From Ganoderma boninense (lineage: Eukaryota; Basidiomycota; Agaricomycetes; Polyporales; Polyporaceae), in contig CM035308.1 of assembly GCA_002900995.3 (NCBI GenBank), positions 310,001 to 374,000 of the forward strand: a stretch of DNA of 64,000 bases, read 5' to 3'. Shown here piece by piece: positions 12,053-22,874 of this stretch (positions within the stretch are counted from its first letter, which is position 1; every line of letters begins with the position of its first letter). Made by a program: the position numbers and the translations under genes. The notes under the pieces are model-generated. The model had not been told where the DNA came from and made no database searches. It saw only the letters and a program-made list of their open reading frames with translations.

Positions 12053-12481
12053 AATCGCGGACTCGAGGTAGACTGCGCTTGGGGGTGGGGTGAAAGAGGG
12101 GACAGAGAAGTGTGAGCAAAGAAAGAGGTAGAGTTGAAGCAGTAACAAGGGCAAGGGCGTAGGGGGGATGCAAGGAGGAGCGACGAGCATTGACTCGCCT
12201 TTTAGCCGTGGCGAGGACAAAGGACTTTGATCGGCTTCCCCGGGCCAGCCGCCGCCGTTGTCCTTCAACGTTAAAGTTGACACTGTGTGATACCTGCTTA
12301 CTACCCATCTGAATATACAAAACCAGGATCCATAGTTCTCTTAGCACAGCAATGTATTACACCGTCACAATCCGTGAGATACTGCCAGCGATTTCAACAA
12401 CGAAATCCGACTTACTGCTCACGTTCCAGCCACTGCAGAACGAACCACTCTGACCAGACCCATCTCCGGCTCCCGCACGAC
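12053..12481. other. Intergenic, 5' region of F-box-like gene A
   Basis: No gene is supported. It contains the upstream region of gene A and the 3' flank of gene B, with pyrimidine/purine-rich runs near 12060-12140. Confidence 0.5.
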
Positions 12482-14086
12482 CTAGATGACAGCGGCATGC
12501 TCCTCGTCCGAAACGTCAGCCCGAAAGTACGTCGCCTCCCGCCTCCACCCCTCCAGGCCCACATGACAATACCGCACCGACCGCGTGTGCTCGTGCACGA
12601 ACCGCCGGACGCGGCCCTCCATATCCACCGCGTCGAGATGCTCTCTCGGGAAGTCCGTGTTTTTCTCCGCGTATTGAGGGCACCTGGCGGCGAACTCGTG
12701 CGCCAGCGCACTCCACTCGGTCCAGTCAAACGTGACGCTGAGCTCGACGGGCGTGATGAACGTGTTGGCGAGGACCCACAGCACGTCCTTATCAGAGATA
12801 GATATGGATATAGACAGCGCAAGCGGCCCCGTGATGATGATCGTCAGCGAAACCATTGCAAGGTCGTCGCGGCACGGCAGCAGCCTGGCTGAGAGGTGAG
12901 TGCAGGACGTACCAGCGCGTCGATGTCCCCCAGCGTGTCCGGATTGCTGCCCATGGCGTACCCCACCCGCACGGTGAGATCAAGGGACTGCAGGGAGACG
13001 AGTTCCGGGGTCTCGGAGAGCAGCGCGAACCCGTCGTTGCCAGAGATCCAGTCCGAGTCGTCGACGTACAGCACGACACGGGACGGGCGGCGCGTGGCCC
13101 AGGACCTGGCGCCACACGTGGGCGAGGTTCCGCGAGCGCTCGTCCCCTTCGCTGAGCCCAGCCACGAAGAGGTCGATGTCGAGCTCTGGATGGTGCAGGC
13201 CAGGCCGAGGAGGAAGAGGTCCTCGAGGGACCCTTGCACCTCGCGAAGAGACGTCCACGTCCCCAGCCGCCGCTGCTCCGCGACGTTCCACTCGTTGCAG
13301 GCGAACGCCGCTGGGGCGCGGTCCGGTGTCAGTTTGATCCCAAATTCGACGGTGAGATCCACCAGGCGAGGGAACGCGCAGATGTAGGTTCGCGCCGAAG
13401 GCAGCCATCCAGGGCAATCGATGCGGAGCTCGACTAGGTTCGGGTAGAAGCCCTGTCTGAGCACGATGGGGAGGGTGACGTCCATGAATTCGAGGGTCTC
13501 CTGCGAGCGGTGAAGCAGGTAGAGCGGGTCGTTGAGGGGGCTGGGAGGGGGATCGTTGAGAGACTGCTGGAGTGATGACTCGTCATGAGCCAGAGTCACG
13601 GACAGCAGCCGGGATTGCATGGCTGTACATCGCGGCGCAATTGGCACCGTACTCGTACAGACTTAGTTCTTTGACGGTCGAGAGAGCGGCCACGACGTTC
13701 GGAAGTAGCGAATCCGGTGCGAGGAGGTCGTTGGAATCGTGCATGGTCAAGACAGTAAGGTGCGGGGCCCCAGTTCTGATGCATGAGAAGAGCGCAGCCA
13801 GTGCAAATTTGATGCTTTGAGACGGACTTGGGCCGACGGAGAGCTCGATGTTGGTACAGAAAGGGAAGCGGCGTCGGGCACAGTCATCGCGGCCACTTGC
13901 GGTGAGGAAGAGCCTGAAGGACTCGACGGACTCCTCGTCCTCCAGATACATGCCGTCTTTCAGGAGATATTGTGCACATTCAGCATTGAACTCGTGGCAT
14001 GTCTTTGTGAGTTGTAGGATGGTGGAAAAGTCGGCCAATCGAGTGACGTTGTGCAGGACATCGACGTTGATGAGAGGCGGCTTCAT
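12482..14086 (-). CDS. F-box/LRR-like protein B, frame-broken
   Basis: This is a paralogue of gene A. The start is ATG 14086: MKPPLINVDVLHNVTRLAD, then KTCHEFNAECAQYLLKDG, the F-box-like part. Leucine-rich stretches follow (LTVLTMHDSNDLLAP; VELRIDCPGWLPSARTYICA; SLQSLDLTVRVGYAMG). The last exon (12856-12482) carries VLWVLANTFITPVELSV and ends DEEHAAVI. Frames switch near 13620 (a shift that the second copy of the block shares), near 13190 and near 13095. The shared break could be real gene decay or a missed intron, while the other two look like compensating one-base indels. Family length would be about 500 residues. The product is probably a substrate adaptor for ubiquitination if functional. 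Confidence 0.62.
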
Positions 14087-14785
14087 CTGAAAACTGTCAG
14101 CAGCGAAGCCCGAAGCGTAATCGATTACCCTCGTACCTTGCCCTGTTCTTCCGTGTCTATTGGTATGGTTATGTAGAAGATGTGACGGCGGAATAGAGGT
14201 GGGAAGTGAAGTGCAATTGCGACAGACAGGGAACAATATATACAGATGTCGACTGCTGAGAATGTGCCTTATCCACTCAGTGGCGACACAAGCGGGTTGT
14301 CCCGTGAACAAAAAAACAAACAACCCATAGCGGCTTTGGTTTCGCACAATTTCAATTGGTTGCTACACGGTCACGAAGGGACTTACTTGCTCCGGCCAAC
14401 CTTCAAGCTTCAAGCTTCACATTCCGAGTCTCCAGCTTTCAAGCCTAGCTTTCTGGGCAGTAATTGTGGCGCCAAGTGCCCTTTGCAGGAGAATGAGGCT
14501 AAGTAGCAAGGAATCATGGATGAAAGAAGTAAAAACACGGCTGAGAGCAAGACGAGAAGGAATCCGAGAACTGACAGTGACTCAGTGGTAGAGACGACGA
14601 CAGGAACGTTGGTGACAGAATAACTGTGACAGAGCCCACGTGCTCCTAGTCACCCCGGGTCGTCGGCCCGGGACTCACACCACAGCCGCGTTCATCATTG
14701 AGGCCACTGGCTACCAGTGAGTACTTCCCTAAGTACTCTTACTGTGCATGCGACGAGATTCCCCCCGAGGCTCACTGATGTCATC
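14087..14785. other. Intergenic, upstream region of F-box-like gene B
   Basis: No coding sequence is supported. The sequence is AT-richer than the genes, with short duplications (CTTCAAGCTT twice near 14400). Confidence 0.5.
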
Positions 14786-15060
14786 CATAGATCAGTTCTA
14801 CGAGTCCATAGACGCTATTAATTGTCATATCAGTATGACGATGGGTCGTTTGGCCCCTGCTGAACGTTGTCTCTGTCATGGTGGCAAGATACTGACCAAG
14901 ACTTCGAATAACAGATCATCGCCGCAAACGCAACAAGTTGCAAGCAGGACCGTCCGCTCATCATGCCTGGTAAAGACAGGACAACACCCAAAATCTGAAA
15001 TACTGTTCGCATCTGCCGGATGACTGATTCCGATCCAAGTCCTCTCTTAGGTTAGTTTGC
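14786..15060 (+). pseudogene. Relic of the SMC6 3' end
   Basis: The strand read IDQFYESIDAINCHISMTM resembles the Walker B end of SMC6 ([19 protein letters not shown]). It is followed by recognisable pieces of the last SMC6 exon and its downstream flank (CGCCGCAAACGC, a CATCTGCCGGATGAC counterpart of CCACCGGATGAC, TCTCTTAGGT, GCGGAAGTTA). Indels destroy the frame. It stands in the same position relative to an LGW-family gene as the true SMC6 does. Confidence 0.7.
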
Positions 15061-15177
15061 GGAAGTTAGAACGTTCGGACCTGCAGCGCGCGATATCGTA
15101 GCACTGAGCTTGTCTCGTATACCGTGCGGTGCGAAATGCTCGTCTGCCTCGTCGCCCGTCCTATGCGACATGTCTGA

Positions 15178-15962
15178 TCACTCTTTCCGTCCCTGATCAC
15201 GATCACAGACCCATTTCCCAGTCTCGAGATCCACAAGATGGGCTTCCTTCAAGTTGCTCGAGCCGCCCTGCATACACTCGTTAGCCCGACTCACTCTGAA
15301 CCTTAGTAGACGATGGGCCAAACCACACACCTGTCTGACGTCCTCGCAGCACGGACCCCTCGCCCACACCCCCCTCCCCACGATCGTGTAAAGGCTGCGC
15401 TCAGTCATGACCCAGCACGGGTCCTGTCCCAGCACATCCTTAAACCACTGGAACTGCACCGCGCTCGGGCGTTTGTCGAACCGACTGTCGGCGCTATTCT
15501 TCTTCTTGCTGCAGCTGATAGTCACGAGCCAGAAGTCGTCCTCCGAGTCGGCGGGGGGTCGACGCCCTTGCAGTTGTTCTTGGGAATGGCGGTGGCCCAG
15601 ACGTGGCGGTACTTCGCCTCGTACCGCAGGTAAAGCATTGCTTCAAGGAATCCATCGATCCGGCACTCATGCTTGCAACCAGCGGCGGTGGTCAGCCTGT
15701 CGAGGACTTCGTGCAGAGGCCAGCCCAACAAGTAGCAAGAGTCGTCGTCGGGTTCCTCATCTGGAAGTGGCGGATACTCCAATGCTGGAGCATTCCCCAG
15801 CTCCCACCGGGGGCCTCTGAGGTAGGCAGGTTCTTCCAGCTGTTTTCAAGAGTTGTGCAGTTAACTTCGTGCTATTATGTAAATGAGTGAAGGACCTACG
15901 GTGAGGCCTTCAAGACTTGGCTCTAAAGGCTCAATGTCAGGCACTGGCACGGCTTTGCACAT
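15178..15962 (-). CDS. LGW-family protein, copy 2, frameshifted
   Basis: The start is ATG 15962 (MCKAVPVPDIEPLEP). An intron of about 60 nt ends before LEEPAYLRGP. Then come ALEYPPLPDEEPDDDSCYLL, the LGW motif, RHVWATAIPKNNCKG, and after a break AVQFQWFKDVLGQDPCWVM, RGVWARGPCCEDV, an intron, and the terminal box HLVDLETGKWVCDRDQGRKE. Near 15550 about ten bases are missing compared with the second block copy (43105-43908), which shifts the frame in the middle. As read, the gene is broken. The function is unknown, as for copy 1; sequence and N-terminus place it in a subfamily distinct from copy 1. Confidence 0.7.
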
Positions 15963-16618
15963 GTCGAATTGGAGGCTCTAGATCTGGCAAGCAGGTGAGG
16001 TAGAATCCGAAACCAGATAGTGACCGACTGCCAGCCCGAGGACTCGGGGCCGTAGTTCAGTTGTACACACCTCAGATTTACACGGTAAGAAAGCGTTATG
16101 AGGTTCTGCACGACTCTTTATCAGTTTATAGATCTGGTCGAAGCGAGCGGGCTTTCTTCATGCCACGGTACAGGTTGCACATATGGCACGAGCTGAAGGC
16201 GAGGCGAGTTAACGGGTGCCGCGCGTGCCACGAGCGTTGTGCGTGTACATGTTACATAACATCCCAGGCTACAGTGCTGCCGCCGCGCATACTCAGCTGT
16301 CATACGTTGACTGTATGAAAGAGCTGGCGAATATAATACGACCGCGACTCGTCACTTGTACCTATATAGCTGCTGGAACGGCTACGGTCGAGCCCGAACT
16401 GGGACGTGCCAGTGGACTGGGGCGAGGGATCGACATGGTTGAGCGCTGTCGCCACGCGCACGAGTCGGCAGATATCATGCTTCTCGATATCCCTACGGCT
16501 GAAGGCCTTGGTGCTCTGCCCTGCGGGGAGCTGCCGCTTGCTCATGGGCGGCGCAAAAGCCGATGCGAGGGAGGCATAGCGTCCAAAGCAATAAAGTCAT
16601 GCTAGCATGTATTCTGCC
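15963..16618. other. Intergenic between LGW copy 2 and the kinase gene
   Basis: No gene is supported. It serves as the upstream region of LGW copy 2 and the 3' flank of the kinase. The inverted arm of the mirror repeat ends within it, at the position matching about 16062. Confidence 0.5.
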
Positions 16619-18098
16619 TCAAGCGTACGAATGTATGCACTGCGTATCCGACTGGGCATTGTTCATCACCTCGGGCGGGCACCCAACGCCGACAGGCTGC
16701 CCCCCGTTGTACACCGGGGGCTCCTTCATGAAGTCCAAGTTCTTCGCCACGACGTCGAACTCGTCGCCCATCCAGCAGCACGCCGGGAGCGCGCGCGGGC
16801 ACGACCAGTCCGACTGCCAGTGCTGCTCGAAGCCGTGCGCGCCCCCGGTCTCCGAGCGCGACCCTGGCCCCCCAAGCACGTCTGAATGGCGGAGATCCGC
16901 CCCGCGCGCAGTCCGTGCGTCGTTGGAGTCGCGCAGCGGGTACTCGTCGTACTCCCCCGAGCGCAGCCAGCGAGGGCTGCCGCCCCGGTCTTCTCGGTGG
17001 AAGGAGGGGTGCCTGGGGAGCCGCGGGTCCAGCGCGCGGAAGGACTCGCGCCAGCGCCGGTACTGCAGGTGGTCGGCGGGAGCGAGGCCACATGCGAAGT
17101 CCACGAACTGCGGGAAGAGGTCGCGGTAGCATGCGGAGTCCGGAAAGAGGTCCGCGCCGCGGACGGTGCCTCGGTCGAGCCGCTGCCTCGCTGACTGGGA
17201 GGCCCACGGGAGGGGCCCTGTCATGACCTCGGCTATGGTGTACGCAAGGGACTCGAGATCGTCGCGGGGCAACGGGGCTGCGCGAGCGGCTTAGCTCATG
17301 CTTTGCGCGTCGGCGCATGGTGGGTGAAGGGCGGAGAAGAACGGCTGCTCACCTTCGCCCCTGAGAACGCGCAGGCTCGAGTACGGAACCGTGCCCCGCC
17401 GACCGCCACGCGGGGAATCCGACGTCCATGGCAAAGCGAACCCGAAGTCGACGAGATAGAGCTGCCCGACGTTGTCGCCGCGACCAAGGACGAAGTTGGA
17501 TGGCTTGATGTCGCCGTGGATGAACCTCTTCCCATGGACGTGCTCGAGCGCGTCGAACTAGCGGGAACCGTCGCAGCGAGATTAACACTGATGGGTGTGG
17601 GCGAAGCAAAACACTTGGAGAGACCGCACCATTTGGCAAATTAGCGGGATCGCATTTCGTTGGGTGAGCCCGACTCCGCTGGCGACGTCTTCAAGGCTCG
17701 GACCAAGGAGCTCCATTACCAAGTACTCGAAATACTGTGATCTTCCCCACGAGAAGACATAGGGAATGTTTGGATGTCCTGTGAAGGTGGACCATGAGCG
17801 ATCACTGCAAGGTGTATAATACGGTCGTGAAAGAGCCAACAAAACCCCCCTGACCTTGCACTACAATCAAAACACGAGCTTCGTGGAGCAAGATGGGGTG
17901 TCGAACATGGTTGGTGACCCGGGCCTTTTTCAGGGCTAGGTCCGTTCCTACGTCGATTATCTTGGCAGCGAAGACCTTCCCTGCGTTAGGGGAGGATAAG
18001 AACCTGCCACGCGCGCTTTAGCCTGCGAGTCATTGCTCGTCGAACTTACCATAACCTCCGTTCCCAAGGAGATCTTCGCTTGTATAGCTCAGTCGCAT
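16619..18098 (-). CDS. Casein kinase 1 / VRK-like protein kinase
   Basis: Phosphoryl transfer to Ser/Thr is the expected role. The start is ATG 18098 (MRLSYTSEDLLGNGGYG), chosen because it opens directly into the glycine loop GNGGYG, followed by a GTAAGT intron. Exon 2 gives VFAAKIIDVG with the ATP-binding Lys. Exon 3 has YLVMELLGPSLEDV, typical of CK1. Exon 4 has the catalytic loop FIHGDIKPSNFVLG and YLVDFGFALPW with DFG. The last exon starts PRDDLESLAYTIAEVMTGPL, which matches the CK1 core, and then runs into an unusual C-terminal tail of about 150 residues with Asp/Arg-rich and Cys-containing sequence ending CIHSYA. The HRD arginine is replaced by Gly (HGD), as known in VRK kinases. Total length is about 395 residues. 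Its start region faces ALG7 across a 0.67-kb divergent promoter. Confidence 0.88.
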
Positions 18099-18766
18099 CG
18101 TAGATAGAATCTGAAAGAATCTGGAGATAACGTTGGCAAGAGGGCAGAGGTCGGGAGAGGTAAGAGAATACAGGGGCGAGGTACAGTAAGTACCAGTGAT
18201 CATTAGACGCCGAACATGATGTCACCAGGGATGTTCGCCGTGACAGCCAGTGGAAAATTGGCGCAAGTACGACGAGCCCTAGAGGAAATAGAAGAACATG
18301 TACGTACGTTCGTCTTCATGCGAATTGCAAGAACGACCTTCAGAGGTCGGCTCCGAGTCCCAAGGAAGGCTGAGGGCCCTCGACACGCGGTTCATGCTGT
18401 TTCCGCTCTCGACTCGATTAGTATGGACGTGTGTGATTGTGAATCACGATGCAATAAGTTGTGCATTCAAGGGAGCTGACAAGATCGCAGCTAGAGCTAG
18501 AGAGAGGGAGAAAGTTGGGAGGGGTCGGGACGAAAGAGCGTGTCGCGAGGTGAGCGCCCATAAACCTATCAACTTCCGAAGCACGTGTACCGCGTATGCG
18601 TCGCGAAGCGCGCAGCTCGCTGTTCTGTACGAGAATGCCTCCCCCACACATCCGCCACATTATCCAGCCTTCCTTCTGAACACCCACCTCCTGGCCCCTG
18701 CCACTCGACAGCCGCTATCTCAAACCGTCTGAGACAAGCCAGGTCTCACCGTACACGGTCCCGAGC
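18099..18766. promoter_or_regulatory. Divergent promoter region of kinase and ALG7
   Basis: This 668-bp spacer separates two start codons facing outwards. Its right part (about 18534-18766) is the left portion of the roughly 600-bp unit that is duplicated in the second block (46486 and 50092). No internal gene is supported. Confidence 0.55.
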
Positions 18767-21700
18767 ATGGCACAAGAACCAGCCATCCGTCCTCGGCGAC
18801 TACCCAGTCTCCTGCTGTTCACTCTGGTCCCGACCGCTGCCTGGTTCCTTCTCCGCCCGCTCATAGATCCAGTGCCTCAGCTGCCTGCCCTGTATGCCTC
18901 CGCTGGACTCTCGATTCTGGCCTTCCTGGGTTCGCTGTACCTCGTCCCCGCGTTGGGCCCGACATTCATTCGCGCGAACCTGAAGGGACGAGATCTCCTG
19001 AAGACATATGATTCGCCTATGTGAGTACTATTCATACGTTGAACAAGGTCCTATGGTTCGCGCAAGGCAGTTCAGGGAGAAGTCGTTGGGATGCTCGCCG
19101 TGTGTTTTAAGTCTTCCACCCATTGGCTTCGTCACGTCCATCTTCTGGGAAATAAGTACTATGTTCTCGTCAAGTATCCCGAACGCTAGTTTCCTCCTCT
19201 GACAGCACGTTTCATTTGCCTCACAAGAACTCCTCCCCTTGTCGCTTAGAGCATCGGGTTTTGCTCGCCCTGACATTGACAGACGGGCAATGCTCGATGA
19301 TTCGAATGACAGCGGGAATGGCGGCTTTTGCCCTCCGCGAAGGCATTCTAACAGGATCGGGACTAGTCTCCCTGTCGCAACTAAGTATAAGGATCCCGGA
19401 TCTGAACTCTGGGACGTGCCCGTTAACGACAGATCGAGGTGGCGCGCGAGGGTCGAAGTCCGACTCGCTGCAACCCCGCTGGATCGCAAACTCTTTCTCG
19501 CGTTTGGAGGGCTTTATTTTAACGACGACGGGAAGACTGTATGCAGCACCTGTATTGTTGACATGTCGGGAGACATTTTCTCTCGCGGACAAAGAGGAAC
19601 GAGGACTTTGGAGGGCACATGAGCGATCCAATGTTACCCCGGATTTCCCTGCATGACTTATCGGTAGCCTACTACGCACGTGTACTGAAATGTCGTGACA
19701 GTCCCGAGAGCCAGGGGCTCATCTGTGCATCGATATACATCGTACTTCTCATCCTATTTATCCCATACGCTTTCTCCGAATCGATCAACAACCACCATGA
19801 CTCTCCGCGAAAGGCCCGCGAAGGACTTGTGGTCGACGAGTTTCCCCATCATCAAGTGAGTGCCCATCTACCTCTGTCGGACCGCATATACCCAATTTAT
19901 GTGGTTGCAAGCTAGCAGTATACCTCTCCTCCCTCCTCTCTCTCTTGATGGCGACAATGCTCGGCTTCCTGGACGATGTCTTCGACATCCGATGGAGGCA
20001 CAAGCTCCCCATCCCGATCATCGCCTCTATCCCGCTCCTCATGGTCTACTACTCGGAACGCGGGGTAACCGACATCGTAGTCCCTCTTCCTCTTCGATGG
20101 ATATTTGGAACACTGCTCCATCTAGGTTCGTCCGATGTCCGCGCCACAATACACACCTGCCCCGGCCCTAACTCCCCTACCTCCCCCGTGCAGGCCCGCT
20201 CTACTACGTGTACATGTCCCTGCTGTCGACCTTCTGCACGAACAGCATCAACATCCTCGCGGGCATCAACGGGTCCGAGGTCTCGCAGGCGGTCGTCATC
20301 TCGCTCTCCATCATCCTCAACGACCTCCTCTTCCTCCCCTGGCCGTTCGGCTTCCGCATCGCCCTCCCGCTGCACGTAACGGGCGGCCTCAAGGTCGGCG
20401 GCGTGTGGAGCGCGGGCATGGCGTACGGCAGCCGGCTCCTCGTCGAGCGGCACCTGTTCAGCTTGTACTTCATGCTGCCGCTCCTTGGCGTGTGTCTGGG
20501 GTTCATGTATCATAACTGGTACGTACATTCGTCCTGGGGCCGTGTCGACGGGGTTTCAGAATGGATCGTCCGCGAGTCGCTGCGAAGCTGTTGCGGGAGG
20601 GCGATGCACGGAGGTACCGTAATCCTTGGCCACTGTTCGCGCCCTTATCTAGGGTCGGGCAGGCTTTGGTTGTGTCTTTCCCGACGGACAGCTTCGCGGA
20701 TGGGAGCTGCGGTGCATTCTGGTTGTCCGTGGACCGCTGCGAAGACTCTTGTGGAAATACGATGAACGGAGGTTGGCCACTCTTCGTGCCTGTTCTTGTA
20801 ACATCTAGCGGATGTCAAGTTACGGCGCGCAGAGGTTACTTACGTCCTGCCCACGGAGAGCTTCTCTTCTAGGACCTCCGCGCATTCAGCTCCCAGCTCT
20901 TGACGACGATTGAGTGGATCGTTGTGACTCGTGCGGGGTTCAATGCGAAATGGCGCCGCTGACAGATTTCGGCGTTCTATTACAGGTATCCTGCGCGCGC
21001 GTTCCCAGGAGATACGTTATGTTACGTGACGGGAATGGCGTTTGCTGTCGTCGGGATCCAGGCGCACTACTCCAAGACGTTATTGCTGTTCTTCCTACCC
21101 AAATCTTCAACTTCGTGCTGTCATGTCCGCAGTTGTTCGTCTCGTCCCCTGCCCAGACACCCGCGTTCCCGAGGTGAGTCCTGATTTACCGTGCCACTTC
21201 CCTTTCCTGCTCCTTCGCCGAGGTGCATGTACGCCCGACGGGCGCAGCGCGTTCGTTCCGTGCGGGGAACCCTGGGGAGCCCCGAAAGGAACCTTCGGGC
21301 GACGTAACGCGTCTCCAGAGCTCGCCACGAGCATCGCTCACTCCATCTCTGTGAATGAAATGTCTCGAGCGCATTACGGCCCCTGCGTAATTGTAGGCGT
21401 TCTCCGCCTAGATCATCGGGTCTCCCCGTCGGGCCCTCTCCCTCCCCGTGCCCCCGCACCGCAAACTGGCGCCAATCAGACTGTGGAGAAAAAACGCAAA
21501 ACCGAAGCACCCAGCACTGACTCGGCGTTTCCGTGCCCATCCCTAGATTCGACGCCGCGACGCAGCTGCTGCACGCGTCCAGAGCCGAGTTCAAAGAGAA
21601 GCGCGCAAGCGCGCCCGCCACGCTCGTCCTCCGTGTGTTTTCCGCGCTGGGTCTCGTGGAGCTCGGCGTCGAGGAAGGGACGGGCGCGATAACGTCGGCG

Positions 21701-22268
21701 AGCAACTTGACGATCCTCAACGTCTTCCTGCTCCGGCTCGGGCCGATGCGGGAGGACCGCCTCACGCGCGTGCTAATTGCGACGCAGGTGAGTAGTACGA
21801 GTGACCTTGTGTATGACGAGCCGGCGGAGTTTCCGGGTGTGTCCAGTGGCTTCCTGCTGCCTTCCGTGGGCCTCGTTTGTGCGTGGGCCCGCGTGGCCGC
21901 GACGGCGGCCCACCGGCGATGACGCGCTTGCAGGGCTGGAAGTTGATGCCTGCGAAGCGACCCCGCAGAGCCCCCGCAGTCCGCCTCGCGGATACCGTGG
22001 GGGAGCGCTTGCCGGGAGAAAACGAACTCTCGGTTGGTACAGCACCGAGTATGTGCAGTCAGTAGCCTCGATGATAGCTTGAGGCTCTGGGGCGCCGGTG
22101 CGGTGGCCCGCGGATGCGCGGCAGCAGTGGGATGGCATTAATGGCAATTGGCAGGAGCTGGACTGAGCTGGAGCTGACGCCGATTTCATCATAGGTTTGT
22201 GGGAGTATGGTGGCGTTTTTCATTCGTACGGGGTAGCCAGTCTCGTGTACGACGGAAACAGGCGATAG
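18767..22268 (+). CDS. ALG7: ALG7, UDP-GlcNAc:dolichyl-phosphate GlcNAc-1-P transferase, copy 1
   Basis: This ER membrane enzyme makes GlcNAc-PP-dolichol, the first step of N-glycan precursor synthesis and the tunicamycin target. Seen: membrane helices from the N-terminus; [17 protein letters not shown] across the first splice; [16 protein letters not shown] with the conserved Asp pair; [13 protein letters not shown]; and [20 protein letters not shown], followed by [17 protein letters not shown]. The last exon has a membrane helix and ends LVYDGNRR. The start ATG 18767 opens [11 protein letters not shown]. Introns are long: 19021-19701 (681 nt), 20519-20985 (467 nt) and one of about 370 nt near 21176. 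Compared with the second block, this copy has one-base losses near 21127 (TTCGTC for TTCGGTC) and 22226-22234 that break the frame. It is probably the same gene with assembly errors. Family length is about 400-470 residues. Confidence 0.9.
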
Positions 22269-22874
22269 GCGGATTGACAAGGAATATACGTTCCGTGATA
22301 CGAGGCACGCCCCGCTCTCGAGGACGACCGCTGACTGCCGCGAATGGCAATATGATCGACGTCGAGCAGGGCTGGGTTTTCCTTCTAGGTCCCTATAGCT
22401 TTCCGACCGCAAGTATTAGCCCAATCGTCGCACAGGCGCGGCGAGCAGGTGCTTTGGGCCGCAAAGGTGAGGGGTTAGTGCGTAACTACGGAGCTTGCAC
22501 GATGTTGCCGCACCAGGTGGAGAGATGGACGATGTTCCTGGGGACACGGAGGACGTGTCTGACAAGCCCAAGCCCGGGTCGGGACCGGTCGGCCGATCGG
22601 GGGTGCTCTGGCTCGCTTGGGCGGGTGACGGCGCGCCGGCGTCTGGGCGGGATTCCACAGGGCGCCTAGTGTGACGGCTAACTGACGGATTCCCCCAAAA
22701 ATTCACATGCCCGGCGTTGTGGGACTGCCCGATTCATGCGCTACATGCGAGCCTCAAATCCTTCAAATGTCTATGGAACACCATTCCGATACCCCACAAT
22801 CCCCCGCACCCCCTCGCTGTTCCTTACTGCTTCTTCAGACTATACCCTCCACTCTCCCGATTTTTGCATTCACA
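22269..22874. other. Intergenic between ALG7 and isocitrate lyase, copy 1
   Basis: This is the 3' flank of ALG7 and the promoter and leader of isocitrate lyase. A pyrimidine-rich stretch precedes the ATG. No gene is supported. The second block carries about 540 bp extra at the equivalent of 22490. Confidence 0.5.

Noticed and set aside
12790..12815. GATATA-like repeat as a promoter element
   Set aside because: It lies within the coding exon of F-box-like gene B (Ser-Ile repeat codons).
16602..17318. Arg-rich open frames antisense or out of frame to the kinase last exon
   Set aside because: GC-rich exons generate long shadow frames; only the frame with the CK1 core is supported by both copies.
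19216..19656. Open frame of 146 codons inside ALG7 intron 1 in another frame
   Set aside because: It overlaps the other intronic frame, has no family resemblance, and the intron junctions are fixed by the conserved PESQG block.
20049..20528. Minus-strand frame of 159 codons opposite ALG7 exons
   Set aside because: Shadow of the conserved ALG7 coding sequence; the composition (E, R, V-rich) is that of a complementary strand.
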